Assembly: GCA_023213315.1 (NCBI GenBank)
Contig: JAKCPI010000989.1
Location: 62,001-126,000 of the forward strand
Length of the DNA stretch: 64,000 nt
Source: Euborellia annulipes
Lineage: Eukaryota > Arthropoda > Insecta > Dermaptera > Anisolabididae
Reading direction: 5' to 3'
Positions within the stretch are counted from its first letter, which is position 1. Every line of letters starts with the position of its first letter. Positions 20,127 to 31,994 of this stretch are shown piece after piece. The notes under the pieces were generated by a model. The model had not been told where the DNA came from. It saw only the letters and a program-made list of their open reading frames with translations, and did no database searches. The position numbers and the translations under genes were made by a program.

Positions 20127-22148
20127 CCTAAAAATATATATTTAAAAATTCAGTACATGTATACTCCAATTTAGTGATCCCGAAATTAGTGTCCAGTTGG
20201 ATATAATACACTTTGATTTTTACGAATATTTTATTAATGCATTTTTTCTCTGTTTCACTTTTTCCTATTATTAAAAGTTTTTTATTGTTGTCTAACAATG
20301 AAGAACACTTTGTAGACAGATGCACACGAGTTGTCGATCATTCACACCATTCCTCTTAACTCTGGTATGCGATAGCAGTACATAGGTCTCTTATAGATAT
20401 ACTGCGATGAGTTCCTGGTGAATTCAAGTCAAAAATGGTCAGAGAGAGGAGTGAAGACGATTAACAGCTGTTCATGTGCAAATGGTTAAAAACGTGTCTT
20501 CCTTCTAAAATAGGCAATTAAAACTTGCTATGAATAAATAAAAAATTCATAGAAAAAGATTTAAAAAATGGTATCAAATGTAAAATTTTAAAATTAGGCA
20601 TGTTTTTAATTTGATCCATTCAGGCTTTTCTATTAAAAATTTATCCAACTAGAATAGTTTCGGAATCACTATTCTAATTCACTGTTATTTTACTAGGCGT
20701 GTAAAAATAAACTTGATATTTTGGTAATATCAAAACCAAATAGTTACATGAATGTCCAATTTGTTTTTTGAGATTCAGAATAAAATTTTAAAACCATAAA
20801 TAAAAAATAATATTGATTTTTAAAATAATAGATAGTAGGCCTAATAATATGTATTTAAAAAAATGATGTTTCGATTTCCTATAATTTGTGAATTATCACA
20901 AGCAGCCCCGACAAAATACTATTTAATACTAAAGTAAAAAACGCTTAACTGAGGAAAATAAAATTATATTCGATTAGTGCAGTTTCATCGTTATGCAGAT
21001 TTTTTTTTTATTAAATATGTAGGCCTATAATTATTTAAAGTGTTAATAGTGATTCTAGTACAAGGGGTTTGAAAATATACAATAAGTTATAAATCTTTAG
21101 ACCTTCAATGTACAGTGAGCGCTAAAATCAAAGTCCCATGCGTTTTCTACTTGTGATTATTTCATTGTTTTTATAAAAGAAAATGAAAATTTTTATTTGA
21201 AATTTTCTAGATTTGAACCATAAAAGTTTCCATTAAAAAATATATATTATTTTTTAAAAACAATGAAATAATCACAAGTAGTCAACGCATGGGTGGGACT
21301 TAATATTGTCCCTCACTGTACAGCACTGTGTAGAGTTTAGAAGGAAACCGAATTTGGAAACATCAAAATGATGAGTTTTTTTTTTTGTATGGTTTATTTA
21401 ACTCGGAAATTACTTTAATAGGAAGAAATATTTTTTCCCTCAGTTTTATATTAAACGTTCTTCAATGTATATTAAGTGTAATATTTTGACAGGTAGCTTG
21501 ATGAATGGGCATAAAGTTAAGCTATATAGCTATTCATTATTTATAGAATATACTTACTTTAGTAAATATATTCATGTACAAATATGAGCAAATTACATTG
21601 AAGTTTCATTTATAAATAGTTACTCTTTCGATCAAGATTTGACTTGATTTAATAAAAAAACCATGTCCAAAGATAACCCATTTTTGTGATAAAGTCCGTA
21701 CATGTAGCCAACATGAAAATATTTAAAAATCGTTATTAAAATAAAAATTGTTTAATAAATTTATTTTAAATGTATTTAAGCATAATTTTAAAAATATAGA
21801 CAGTTATTTTATATAAATAAAATATAGAGATTTTTATCCTTATAATATTTGTTTATTTTCTAACTGTTTGTCAACAAAATTTTTTTAAAAATGTTCGAAT
21901 TTATCTAAATTTTTTTTTTTTTTTAACTTAATTTCTTTTTTTTTTTAGAAATTTAAATCATTAAAAGAATTTCCGAAAATGAACCTTTGCATTGCTTATA
22001 TAAAAATAAGATTAAAATGGGATTTTGGACAAAGTTGGCAATAAAACATGTGCTGCCTTTCTTAAATAACCTTGCTTTATTAATATGTCAATGTTTTTTA
22101 AAAGTTTTAAATCAAATTGATTTTATGCATGGTGAGAGTGTTCCAAAA
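20127..22148. promoter_or_regulatory. divergent intergenic region, GTF3C3 and AK6
   Basis: The two genes point away from each other across 2 kb, so both promoters must lie here. The part at 20290-20480 is less AT-rich and may hold the GTF3C3 first exon and promoter. A MITE occupies 21111-21320. T-rich DNA at 21900-21960 with a TTTTTTTTTTAG ending may be the acceptor of a 5' UTR intron for AK6. No TATA box could be assigned. Confidence 0.45.
21111..21320. mobile_element. Tc1/mariner-type palindromic MITE, copy 1
   Basis: Begins TACAGTGAGCG and ends in the inverted TACAGTGAGGG, with TA at both edges. The arms share CCCATGCGTT and CTTGTGATTATTTCATTG. Other copies are at 25460-25674 and 62494-62689, and an inner fragment lies at about 48070-48190. 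About 210 bp, no coding capacity. Confidence 0.8.
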
Positions 22149-23852
22149 ATGACTACGAGAAGCCTTCCAAATATACTCATCACTGGTAAATATATTCATT
22201 TATTAATCTTTTAATAATAAAGTTCTCATCTTCACACGACATGATTTTAAAAGGTAGCATTCAAAAATGAAGCATTTTTTCTATTGAAGAGTAATAATTT
22301 TTGTTAAAAAAAAATCGATTCATATACTGTGGCTTTATGAGATAGAATTTCAACAAAGAATCATATTTTTTAGTTGTTTGTGTTGTCGCACACTTCTTAC
22401 AAGGCCACAGTGATGAAACGTAACAAAAATTTGTGAGTTTATCAAAAATGAAGGTTCTAAATGAAAAACTCACATTCTTCACTTTCGTGTAAATGTTACC
22501 CCAATTATAAAACGTCGTACCAATCCAAAGCATTCTCGTCCCCCTCATATAATGAAATTCAATAAATTGTTTAATTTAAAATCTTTTTAAGGGACACCCG
22601 GTGTAGGAAAATCAACACTTTGTGAAATGATTGCCGAAAAAACAGGCCTTGAATGGTTAGAAGTAAGCAAAATTGCTAAAGATAATGATTGTCTTCTTGA
22701 ATATGATCATGAATTAAAATGCTATGTTCTCGATGAAGATAAGGTAAATTTTTATTATGTACATCTTTATATATATATGGACGATGTTATGGATGAAGGA
22801 GCCAAACGCCATTAGCCTAAATCTGAGGATAGGGACATTTCATTTGCACAAATGTAAACAAAACCAATGACAATTATTTTTTTTTTGTTTTATACAAAAA
22901 AGGTACTCAGAGTAATAATGTTGTGATTTAAATAAAGATGTAGATCTTCTTTTTCACTACAAGATGACGGTCTTATCTCAATTTCGATCATAATGGCACT
23001 TGGTTTCTTCATGCATAAAATCGTCCATATAAATATATATGAATTAGTATTAAGTTTAAATTAATGTTTTCCAAATGCTTTAAGAGAAAAGCACATATAT
23101 GAGAAATTTAGATAGAATCCGATAAGAAAATATTTATTTTTCAGCTTTTAGATGACATGGAAGATATGATGGCCCCAGGAGGGAAAATTGTCGATTATCA
23201 TGGCAGTAGTTTTTTTCCTGAACGTTGGTTTGATATAGTTTTTGTTTTAAGAACTTGCAATACTACTTTATATGACAGATTGGTAGCAAGGTAATTTTCT
23301 TGTTTTTAACAATTCAAATTTGAAATATTTATGGCCTACCGCACTGATATGCCAATTATTTCGAAAGATTTTTTATAATATCGTTATAGTCGTCTGACAT
23401 GAATCGTGGTTCAATTAAAGAAGGAACAGTTATTCTGCCTGAGTTTAACATTTCTATGAAATTAATTGATTGAGGAGAATAGTGGTTCTGCCTAAATTTT
23501 ACCAGTGTAACTAAATATGTTGAGATAATAATTATTTCATACATGTTAACAAAAAATTGGATAAAAAATCTTTCGAATGATGGTGTATCACGGGCTTTAG
23601 GCCAAGAACTTTTCCTAACTGATCCTATCTAATTTGGAAATACTTTTGTTAAATATTTATAGGGGATATAATCAGAAAAAAATACAAAATAATATTGAAA
23701 GTGAAATTTTCAATATAATATTCGACGAAACTTATGATTCTTATGCAGAAGAAATTGTTCATCAACTTCAAAGCAATAATAGTGATGAATTGGAGGAAAA
23801 TCTTGAAAAAATTGTTTTATGGATTCAAAATTGGAAAAAGAATAAAACTTAA
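22149..23852 (+). CDS. AK6: adenylate kinase isoenzyme 6
   Basis: Small nuclear nucleoside monophosphate kinase and ATPase (Fap7/hCINAP family) that also acts in 40S ribosome maturation. Four exons: 22149-22185, 22592-22743, 23145-23290, 23663-23852. They total 525 nt and give 174 aa (human 172). Walker A GTPGVGKS is at about residues 13-20. Family blocks [21 protein letters not shown] and EEIVHQL follow in order. ATG at 22149 gives the family's usual N-terminus; an upstream in-frame ATG adds an unrelated leader. Its stop lies only 137 bp from the stop of HSCB on the other strand, so the two 3' UTRs probably overlap. Confidence 0.95.
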
Positions 23853-23989
23853 ATTAATGCTATAAATTTATTTTAAATTTAACTTACTTTTAATTGTTTA
23901 TATTTATATATATATATATATTAATAATTAATATAGGCCTATAAATATCTATTAAACTTTTTCAGTTTAAAAAATAATAATCTTCGATA

Positions 23990-26404
23990 TTATTTATCTT
24001 CCCAGCCTTTAGTTTGTCGAATTGAGCGTATTTTGGAATCAACACTTGCATAATACTTCATTTCTATCAAAGCAGCTTTGGCAGAATTAATATCCTCATT
24101 GTCAAAAGCCTCACCTACTTTTCTGGGAAAAAATAATTAAATCAAGTTAAAATACAATGATGATTAAAAATTTCAATAAAAATCTTATCCAAAGTAATGG
24201 CTGTGATGTATATATAGAGATGGATACATGTCAACAGGATCAGCCAATAAATAGACTCTGTGTGCAGGTTTTAATTCCCGAAGATGCTTAAGTTTATTTA
24301 ATTTAAGAGCCATATTAATTAAAAGAACCGGAACAACTCGGGTAATTAGAACCTCAGAGTCTATTTATTGGCTGCTCCTGCCCAAAACTATTCATCTCTA
24401 TAAAATTCTATAAATTATATAATTATTATTATTACAAAGCAGATACAAACATAATTACTGGTAATCGACACTGCGAGTGTTCTATACAGTCTTTGGTCTA
24501 GGGGTGGCTGCCCACGTAAATGCAAACTTGACAAGTATGCATGCCGAATATTTTTGTACAATCATGCACAAATTCCCTTCGCCACCACAAGGCACAAGCA
24601 TATTATAAATTCTATATTTATTATTTATATTTATTTATTTTTTTTTATTCTCTATAATTTATATTTATTTAATAATATGCTTCTTCCTTCTTCGTCTTAT
24701 TATGATACTCAAATGGCAATTCGCCAAAGATACGGGTGATTTTGATATCCGCGAATAAAATCTGCCGCTTTCTTCAGGTCGCAAGACATAATGATTAATT
24801 CATTTATGACACAGAGTAAAATCAAGACTGTCATTTGCTTGTATAAGCCATATCTACTCACGTTGCGTTTCGCTTGCACAAACACGCCTTGTATGATTAA
24901 AATTCAATCGAGCACCAACCGGCTTGCACAATTAAAATGTTTGCGCAAAATTTCCCTACAGTTTGCTTCAACAAAAATTTTGTTCATGCATGCTTGTAAA
25001 GTTTGCAGTTACGTGTGTAGCCCGCTTAACAAGTAATAAGCTGCTGTATTTCGCTCGTGGCGAATACAAGTAGCTGTGTTTAAGCCCGCCTATAAAAATA
25101 CCTATAAATTATTTCATTAAAAGATTCATACTTAGCTAAGGCTTCCAACTTCTGTGTATTATCTTTTCCAATTCTATTTAGAGTTTCTTCATTTTGTGCT
25201 GAATCTACTTCTTCATTTAATTCCATAATTGTCATTAGAAATTCTTTGTTATCTTGAACATTTTTTTCATCAATAATTTCTCCTTTGAGTTTCAAAAGAT
25301 AAAGACCTCGGGATAAAGGTTGGATAAGTGTAGAATATGCTTTATTTACCAAAGAAGAATATTCTTCAGATATTGCTTTTTCTTTCTAGAAAAAATCAAT
25401 ATAAATAATAATAATAAAGACTATTCTTAAGTTTGTATATTTTTTAATCTGGAGATAAATAAGTGAGGGACAACATTAAGTCCCATTCATGCGTTGTCTA
25501 CTTGTGATTATTTCATTGTTTAAAAAAAATATATATATATATTTTCTAATGGAAACTTTTATGGTTCAAACCTAGAAAATTTCCAATAAAGATTTTCATT
25601 TTCTTTTATAAAAACAATGAAATAATCACAAGTAAAAATTGCATGGGTGGGATTTAATATTGACCCTCACTGTACCAACAATATAGTAGATTTACATTTT
25701 TTTGCTACTTGATGAAGTCTTCGGAAAAAATATGTCAGTCTGTCAGTGAGATTGAATACTAAACTAACAATGTAAGAGCATTTATCAGCGCCTTGAGATA
25801 AAAAATTTTTAAAGCAAGGGAACTGACATCTTTTTTCTTAACACCCCTACTAATCAATTGAAGTAAATAGGGCCAGGGTCTAAATAAATAGAAGAAGAAT
25901 AAAAAAAAGAAAAAACCAATGATTTTCTTTGTTATTCATATACATTTAAATTTAATTTTTTATAAATAATATTAATACATTAATATTATTGTCTAATAAC
26001 GATAGATTGGATATTAATATTTTTTATTAATTAGGTAAAGATTATTATTGCCTGATGATATATGCCCCATTACTCCTCGGGGAGAAAAAATGTAATTTCA
26101 ATAACTAACAAGGTTAAAATAATAAATTAAATTTTGAAAAAAGACTTACTTGATCTTTATTTGAAAACTTATCGGGATGCAATTGGCTTTGTAATTGTCT
26201 AAATTTATTTCTCAAATCCTTCGATTCAATAGTAAATTCTTGTTTAATTCCAATAATATCAAAATAACTCTTGGAATCAGCCGGTCGTTGGAGGGAATTA
26301 CATTTCAAACAAAAAAGAGACAAACTGTCATTATTCAATCCACATCTCCAACAATTAATTAGAGATTTATTTGACAAATATCGAACCATTCGAAAAGAAA
26401 ACAT
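23990..26404 (-). CDS. HSCB: iron-sulfur cluster co-chaperone HscB
   Basis: Mitochondrial J-protein that hands the scaffold-bound iron-sulfur cluster to the HSPA9 chaperone. Three exons: 26404-26150, 25385-25102, 24122-23990. They total 672 nt and give 223 aa (human 235). N-terminal CWRCG and CLKC (residues 18-35) are the zinc-binding pair of animal HSCB. The J domain carries HPD at about 76-78, followed by LIQPLSRGLYLLKLKG, and a helical C-terminal domain ends with GWEDK. An alternative Met is five codons in. The gene is divergent from PDIA3 across 637 bp. Intron 2 (24123-25101) contains a palindromic MITE and further repeats. Confidence 0.94.
24211..24408. mobile_element. palindromic MITE in HSCB intron 2
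   Basis: A perfect 20-base inverted pair (24241-24260 against 24355-24374, CAGCCAATAAATAGACTCTG) lies inside outer matching words TATAGAGATG and CATCTCTATA. About 200 bp and noncoding. The class is not clear. Confidence 0.6.
25460..25674. mobile_element. Tc1/mariner-type palindromic MITE, copy 2
   Basis: Second copy of the family at 21111-21320. The right end TCACTGTA is intact; the left end reads AAGTGAGGGAC. It lies in HSCB intron 1. Confidence 0.75.
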
Positions 26405-27041
26405 TTATAATTTAAAAAAAAAAAAAGGGAAAAATTTAATCACAGATTTCTAAGTAAATTCAGCAATATTTTAAGAAATGTCATTTTCAATATGAACGAT
26501 ATGAATCACCATACAAAGAACGAAGAACTATCATTGTTCATTCATATAACTTTTTGAAAATAGATTAAATTCTGATTTACCAATTAATTAAAAAAAATTA
26601 AAAAGTTCTCAATATTCTCTTGTGCCGAGAAATATCTTCCTAGAATTTCAATGAGGGGGTGCGTTCATTGTTTTAACATCATGTAAACATTTTAGAATTA
26701 AGGGAAAATATATTTTTAAAATTTATTAATATGTAAGTATATATTTTATTTAAAAAAAAAATTAAATTAAATTTAAAATTTAATAAATCTCTAGTAAAAT
26801 CAAAATAATAATAAAATTTAAAAAAAATTTTGACAAGGAAATAAATAGATAGATAGAGAATTGTTGAAATTGCTATCTTGCTCTGATTGGCTGAGATGTC
26901 GCTGCGTTGGACCAATCAGAGGGCGACAGCACCAAGTGTGCAATTCGCCTTAGAAATTTTGTGCTGTCGTCAATCAAATAGCTCACACCGGCTTCGAATC
27001 TCACTCTTTTTACCTTTTATTCTTATTAAAATTATCAAAAA
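26405..27041. promoter_or_regulatory. bidirectional promoter, HSCB and PDIA3
   Basis: HSCB starts leftward and PDIA3 rightward from this 637-bp gap. Near 26881-26930 two CCAAT boxes face each other inside a perfect 10-base inverted pair (CTCTGATTGG and CCAATCAGAG) about 30 bp apart, in a locally GC-rich patch. CCAAT boxes bind NF-Y. A full ER stress element (CCAAT-N9-CCACG) is not present. Confidence 0.5.
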
Positions 27042-30000
27042 ATGCGGTCGGGAGTCATTTTTTTATTATTATTAGTTAGTTATTCGTATGCAAATGAAGA
27101 AGATGTTTTAGAATTTATTGATGATGATTTCAATTCGAAAGTCGCTCAACATGATACTGTACTTGTAATGTTTTATGCACCTTGGTAAGATTTATTATTT
27201 ATATGTTTATAACTTTTATAAACTTCATCTATTTAAAATTAATATATTTTTTAGGTGTGGCCATTGTAAAAAATTAAAACCTGAATTCGCAAAAGCAGCA
27301 GGAATTCTTAAAGATAATGACCCTCCAGTTATTCTGGCCAAGGTAACTTTTTTTAAGTCTGACAATAAATACATTTGTAAAAGAAATTCTTATGGTTATA
27401 AAATTTTCCAACCAAAAAATATTTTAGAGTGTATGTGTAGATAAAATTTATTGATTTATTATGACTGGAGGTCCTGAATAGATTTCGATACATATAATTG
27501 AAAGGAGAAATTTGGGGAAAAAAAGAAGGAAAAAGGGGGAAAAAGGGGGGAAAAAAATTTAATAAGTAGTATATTAGGAATAGAAATAAATTTATTAATA
27601 TTTTTAGTGATTTATTTATGTTTTTTAATATTTACTAACGATTTCATATTAAAGAAGTCCTCTTCTGCATAAAACCGTTAATATCTCGTTGCCACATCAT
27701 TAGGAAAGGGTTGGATTGGATGAAGACTAACAACAAATTCCCTCCTAATAAAGGAAAAATTAATAATCTATACAAAAAGTTCAAGTTTTAGATATTTAAT
27801 GAATTAAATAAGATAGAAAGTGAAGGTATGAAGGGCGAATATAGGAATTGAGAAAGCTTAAGGACCAAATAGATAGTGACACTAGAAAAGATGATACAAA
27901 TCAACAAAAAGTCTGTCTTTTCCCATGCTCTGACCTTTTTGTTTCTAAAATAAAAATAAATTTATTTTCCAGGTGGATTGTACTGAAGGTGGCAAAGAAA
28001 CCTGTAATAGATTTAGTGTCACTGGATATCCTACTATAAAAATTTTCAGAGGTGGCGATCTTTCTAATGAATACAATGGACCACGGGAAGCAGGTAAAAT
28101 TATTATTAACAAGTCAAAGGCTTCTTAAAAACACTTCCATTCACTTAGGCCCTGTGTACCCAAATTTCATCACAATTTGAGTTTAAATTGATTAATAGGT
28201 TTACGAGGAGGTTACTGTGACATCCCGTCATATGGAAGAGACGTAAAGAAGGTTTTCTCTCTGTGATGCATTCTTCGAAAGGAGTAGGCAACACGCCGGT
28301 GCTGAGGAAGTCCCTTCTCGATCTAGGACATCCTCCCTAGTATAGAAGAGGTTGGATAAAAGGAACCTGGTGGAACTAGAAATAAGGATTAGCTCGTTAA
28401 CTAGAACAGGAGGAGTTAGGGATAGGAAATCGCGTCAAAGTTTCGAACACTAATAACATCATTTTTCAGGAAGTAAATGCCAACTCACCATAAATTGTCT
28501 ATCCTATAACCTTAGAGTTCGAAACATTAACACCAAAATAAATTATTTTATTTAATTCACTGATACGTCTTCATTTCACTTAAATAAATCAATAGTCCGA
28601 AAAACAAATTATTCGCCTAATTAAATATATTTATACTTCTTTTATATCTACTCGTTTTAAGTGTTTGAATATGTTTACTTTTTGATTGACAGGCGGTATC
28701 GTTAAATACATGAAAGCTCAAGTTGGCCCGAGTTCCAAAGAATTAACAAAAATATCGGAGTTCGATACATTCCTTGATAAAGATGACGTCGCTGTTATTG
28801 GCTTCTTTGAAAAAGAAACAGATCTGAAAGGAATATTCTTTAAAGTTGCTGATAAATTACGTGAGAAAGTACGTTTTGGCCATTCGACTCACAAAGAAGT
28901 TCTCAAACAACAAGGACATAGGTACCTTCATTATTCATATTTTATTTGATTTTTAAAAAAATAAAATATTGTTTATAATTCCAGCAATGCAATTGTACTC
29001 TTCCGACCCAAACATTTAAAAAATAAGTTTGAAGCTGATTCAGTTGTATTTGAAGGCAAAGAAACCAAAGAAGAACTTGAACATTGGATCAACACTAATT
29101 AGTAAGTTCACTATATAAAACAATAAAATGTAATTTCTAATTTAATTATTTTTTATAGCTATGGACTTGTTGGTCATCGGGTACGTGACAATATGAATGA
29201 CTTTAAAAATCCTTTAGTTGTCGCCTATTATAATGTTGATTATGTTAAAAATGCTAAAGGTAAGTTTTTTCTCCTATTTTTATTTGCTTCTTAGCTTCTA
29301 AAGAGTCATTAATGCCCATTTGCACCAAGAGATCTTAAGCCTTCCATAATCTAAAAAGCGAAATTAGTCACATGAACTTCTGAGGATGGGTTAATAGCCC
29401 GAAATATATCAAGTTATAAATTCAAAATTCTCTTTCATTTATAATTTAGTGAAACCTCACATATTTTAAATAATTTTACTTATAAATATCATGTAAAACC
29501 TACACCACTTTCTCTCCAAACTATAAATATATTTAACATGATTGTTGTTGGTGGGCCAAGCGCCCCATGGCCCCTGGGAGTCGAGGATCCGGTGGCCTGG
29601 TGCAAAGCAGAGCGTTGCCCCGGAAAGGCTGGAGATCCTGGATTCGACTCCCGGGGGCCATGGGGCACTTGGCCCACCAACAAAAAGCATACTCACATTC
29701 ATGCTAAATTTTTTTTTGCATAAAATAAAACCTATTAAGTTTAGCAATTTTTTTTCGAATCATTTTACCAGAGCAGCCCTCTTCAGTTCTTATTTATTTA
29801 TCAATTCCATGATTGTTCGACGGAGCCAATAAACCAAAAACTTATTGTTAATTATTTACTACGTGGTCCGCTCTTGAGCAATGGATTAAAAATCACAAGA
29901 CAACTTCTCCTAGAGACAGCCTGAGCAATTTTCATTCACAAAGATCTATTTGGCGGTGTAATAAATACATTTCTACAACAATTAATTTCTACTATTGTTC

Positions 30001-31994
30001 TCAATCAATATGTAAATAGAAACGTTTTCATCAAACCTCAAAATATCAAAATGAATAAAATTCAGATAAATACATAATGGAAAATTCTAATAAAAAATCC
30101 TGTATTATTTTTCAATTTTATTATTTCTATAGATTTGTTTCTCATTAAATTTCTTTTTTTTTCTTTTAGGTACTAATTATTGGCGTAACCGAATTTTGAA
30201 AGTAGCTCAAAATTTCAAGGATGCATTTACTTTTGCTATCAGTAGCAAGGATGACTTCCAACATGAACTTAATGAATTCGGATTTGATTTTGTAAAAGGA
30301 GATAAGCCACTAATCCTTTCAAGAAACGAGAAGAATGAAAAGTTCATTATGGATGGAGATTTTACGTAATAATATTTTGACATTTTTTTTAAATCAATTT
30401 TAATTTCTTTCTTAATTTTTCACATTTTTTTTTAGAATTGAAAATTTTGAGAAATTTTTAAATAATTTGAAATCTGGAATTTTGGAACCTTATTTGAAAT
30501 CAGAAGCAATTCCCGCCGATAATGCTGGTCCAGTTAAAGTTGCTGTTGCTAAGAATTTCGAGGAAGTTGTAACTAAAAATGGCAAGGATACTCTCATCGA
30601 GTTTTATGCCCCTTGGTGTGGTCATTGTAAGAAATTGGCACCTGTTTATGACGAACTTGGAGAGAAGGTATTAGATAATTATTTCTATTTGATTCACAAT
30701 TAGAAAGAATAAATATTAATTATTTTATATTTTATTTAGATGAAAAACGAAGATGTAGAAATAGTTAAAATGGACGCTACAGCTAATGATGTCTCTTCAC
30801 CTTATGACGTCCGAGGCTTTCCTACTATTTATTGGGCTCCAAAAGAAGCCAAAGCACATCCAGTTCGCTACGATGTAAGTTGTTAATTTTGAATTAAAAT
30901 TCTCCAACTTTTGCTTTTCATATTTTCCCATTTTATTTATTGATTGTTGAATGGAACGCGAACCTCTATGTTTCCAGTTCAGCCTCTCTTTAATAGTAGA
31001 ATCTTCTATTAATAAATATCCTGGGAATTCCCAGGGTCGAGTCACAATAAGGCATCCATTCAGGTCTATTCTTTAAGCAAAAACGTTAACTTTTAACATC
31101 TGAAATCAGTGTTAATTCATTTTATCACCTCCTTGTCTCAAATTGCTATTCTGTAAGCAAAAACTTTAACGCCAAAACGTTAACATTTAATTTAAAAGCA
31201 ACATGTTAATGTCGCTGTTATAACTTTTGTTTAGAAAATAGCATTTGTAACGTTGGTATTTTAGATAGGCCTACTAGATTTAAAATAACATATATTAACT
31301 AGGTAGATTGGGCCGGCGGCCTAGGATAAGGGTAGTCCACCCGCCGCGAAAGCGTGGAGTCCTGGTTCGACTCCAGGGGGTGCAATTATCCAATCTTAAG
31401 CACAAACATATCTCGCAAACTTGCTTTCTTAAAATAACAAATCAAGTTAGTAATGCGCATGCCCGAGAGATTATCCAGGGGTGTAAAAACACGAACAAGC
31501 AGAAAACAGCTATTTTCATATGGATCGTCAACACTGGAGCTAAAAAGTAAAATGTTAACGTATTAAAACTTCAAACTTGTTTTTTTTTTTATTTATTTTG
31601 TCTTTTTCGGAAACGGAGGCCATTTAGACCCCGTCCCCGAACCCGCGACCTTTTACACAGAAGGACAGCACGCTAACCCCTACACCAAGGACCGAGGGCT
31701 AAATCTTGTTTTAGAGAGTAGCATTTTTTTAACACTGATGTTATTACTTTACTTTTTAACACTCAATTTATGATATTTTAACGTCTTTTTTTAGAGAATA
31801 CTCCTAATTATTTTTTAAAAGCTAAGAAAAAGATAGTTAAATATTATTTTAAATCTTCATATATTATGATTATTTATTCTTTTTTTCAGGGTGGACGGGA
31901 AATTGATGATTTTATTAAATACATCGCAAAACAAGCATCATCTGAGCTCATTGGCTGGGATCGTAAAGGCAATGTTAAAAAACAAGAACTTTAA
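27042..31994 (+). CDS. PDIA3: protein disulfide isomerase A3 (ERp60/ERp57)
   Basis: ER oxidoreductase that forms and reshuffles disulfides, mainly in glycoproteins. Ten exons: 27042-27184, 27255-27342, 27973-28093, 28693-28921, 28985-29101, 29159-29259, 30170-30365, 30436-30667, 30740-30874, 31890-31994. They total 1467 nt and give 488 aa. A signal peptide covers about residues 1-17. Domain order is a, b, b', a'. CGHC active sites are at about 49-52 and 393-396. [15 protein letters not shown] closes the first domain. The last four residues KQEL are a retrieval-signal variant. Introns hold a hammerhead-like motif (29375), tRNA-like SINEs and a tRNA-like block. Confidence 0.96.
29375..29415 (+). 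ncRNA. hammerhead-like ribozyme motif in PDIA3 intron 6
   Basis: Helix I AACUU/AAGUU (29375-29379 with 29411-29415) is perfect. Core CUGAGGA is at 29380-29386, then an extra U, a short GGG/CCC helix II, and GAAAUAUAUC at 29401-29410 with self-complementary AUAUAU. The core is intact. The following 110 bp match the elements at 61165-61290 and, in reverse, 59640-59690, so this is one dispersed family. Confidence 0.6.
29548..29680. mobile_element. tRNA-derived SINE inside an inverted pair, copy 1
   Basis: A tRNA-like centre with A-box-like TGGCCTGGTGCAA and B-box-like GGATTCGACTC is enclosed by matching inverted ends (TTGGTGGGCCAAG and GGGGCCATGGGGC blocks). Related copies are at 54796-54912 and 55010-55121. 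Long frames across it on both strands come from the GC-rich palindrome and are not genes. Confidence 0.6.
31305..31385 (+). repeat. tRNA-like block
   Basis: Contains a B-box-like GGTTCGACTCC inside a CCTGG/CCAGG stem and an anticodon-arm-like CGCCGCGAAAGCG. No acceptor stem closes it properly, so a SINE head or tRNA pseudogene is likelier than a working tRNA. It lies in PDIA3 intron 9. Confidence 0.4.
31595..31705 (-). mobile_element. tRNA-derived SINE, GGGGTCTAAATGGCC family, copy 1
   Basis: Minus strand: A-box-like GTGTAGGGGTTAGCGTG, B-box-like CGCGGGTTCGGGG, then ACGGGGTCTAAATGGCCTC and an A-rich tail. It shares the non-tRNA part with 60505-60625. Confidence 0.6.

Noticed and set aside
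29466..29832. Overlapping long frames on both strands
   Set aside because: They come from a GC-rich SINE with inverted ends; no protein family is recognisable.
31305..31385. Functional tRNA gene
   Set aside because: B-box and some stems are present, but the acceptor stem does not close and the spacing is wrong.
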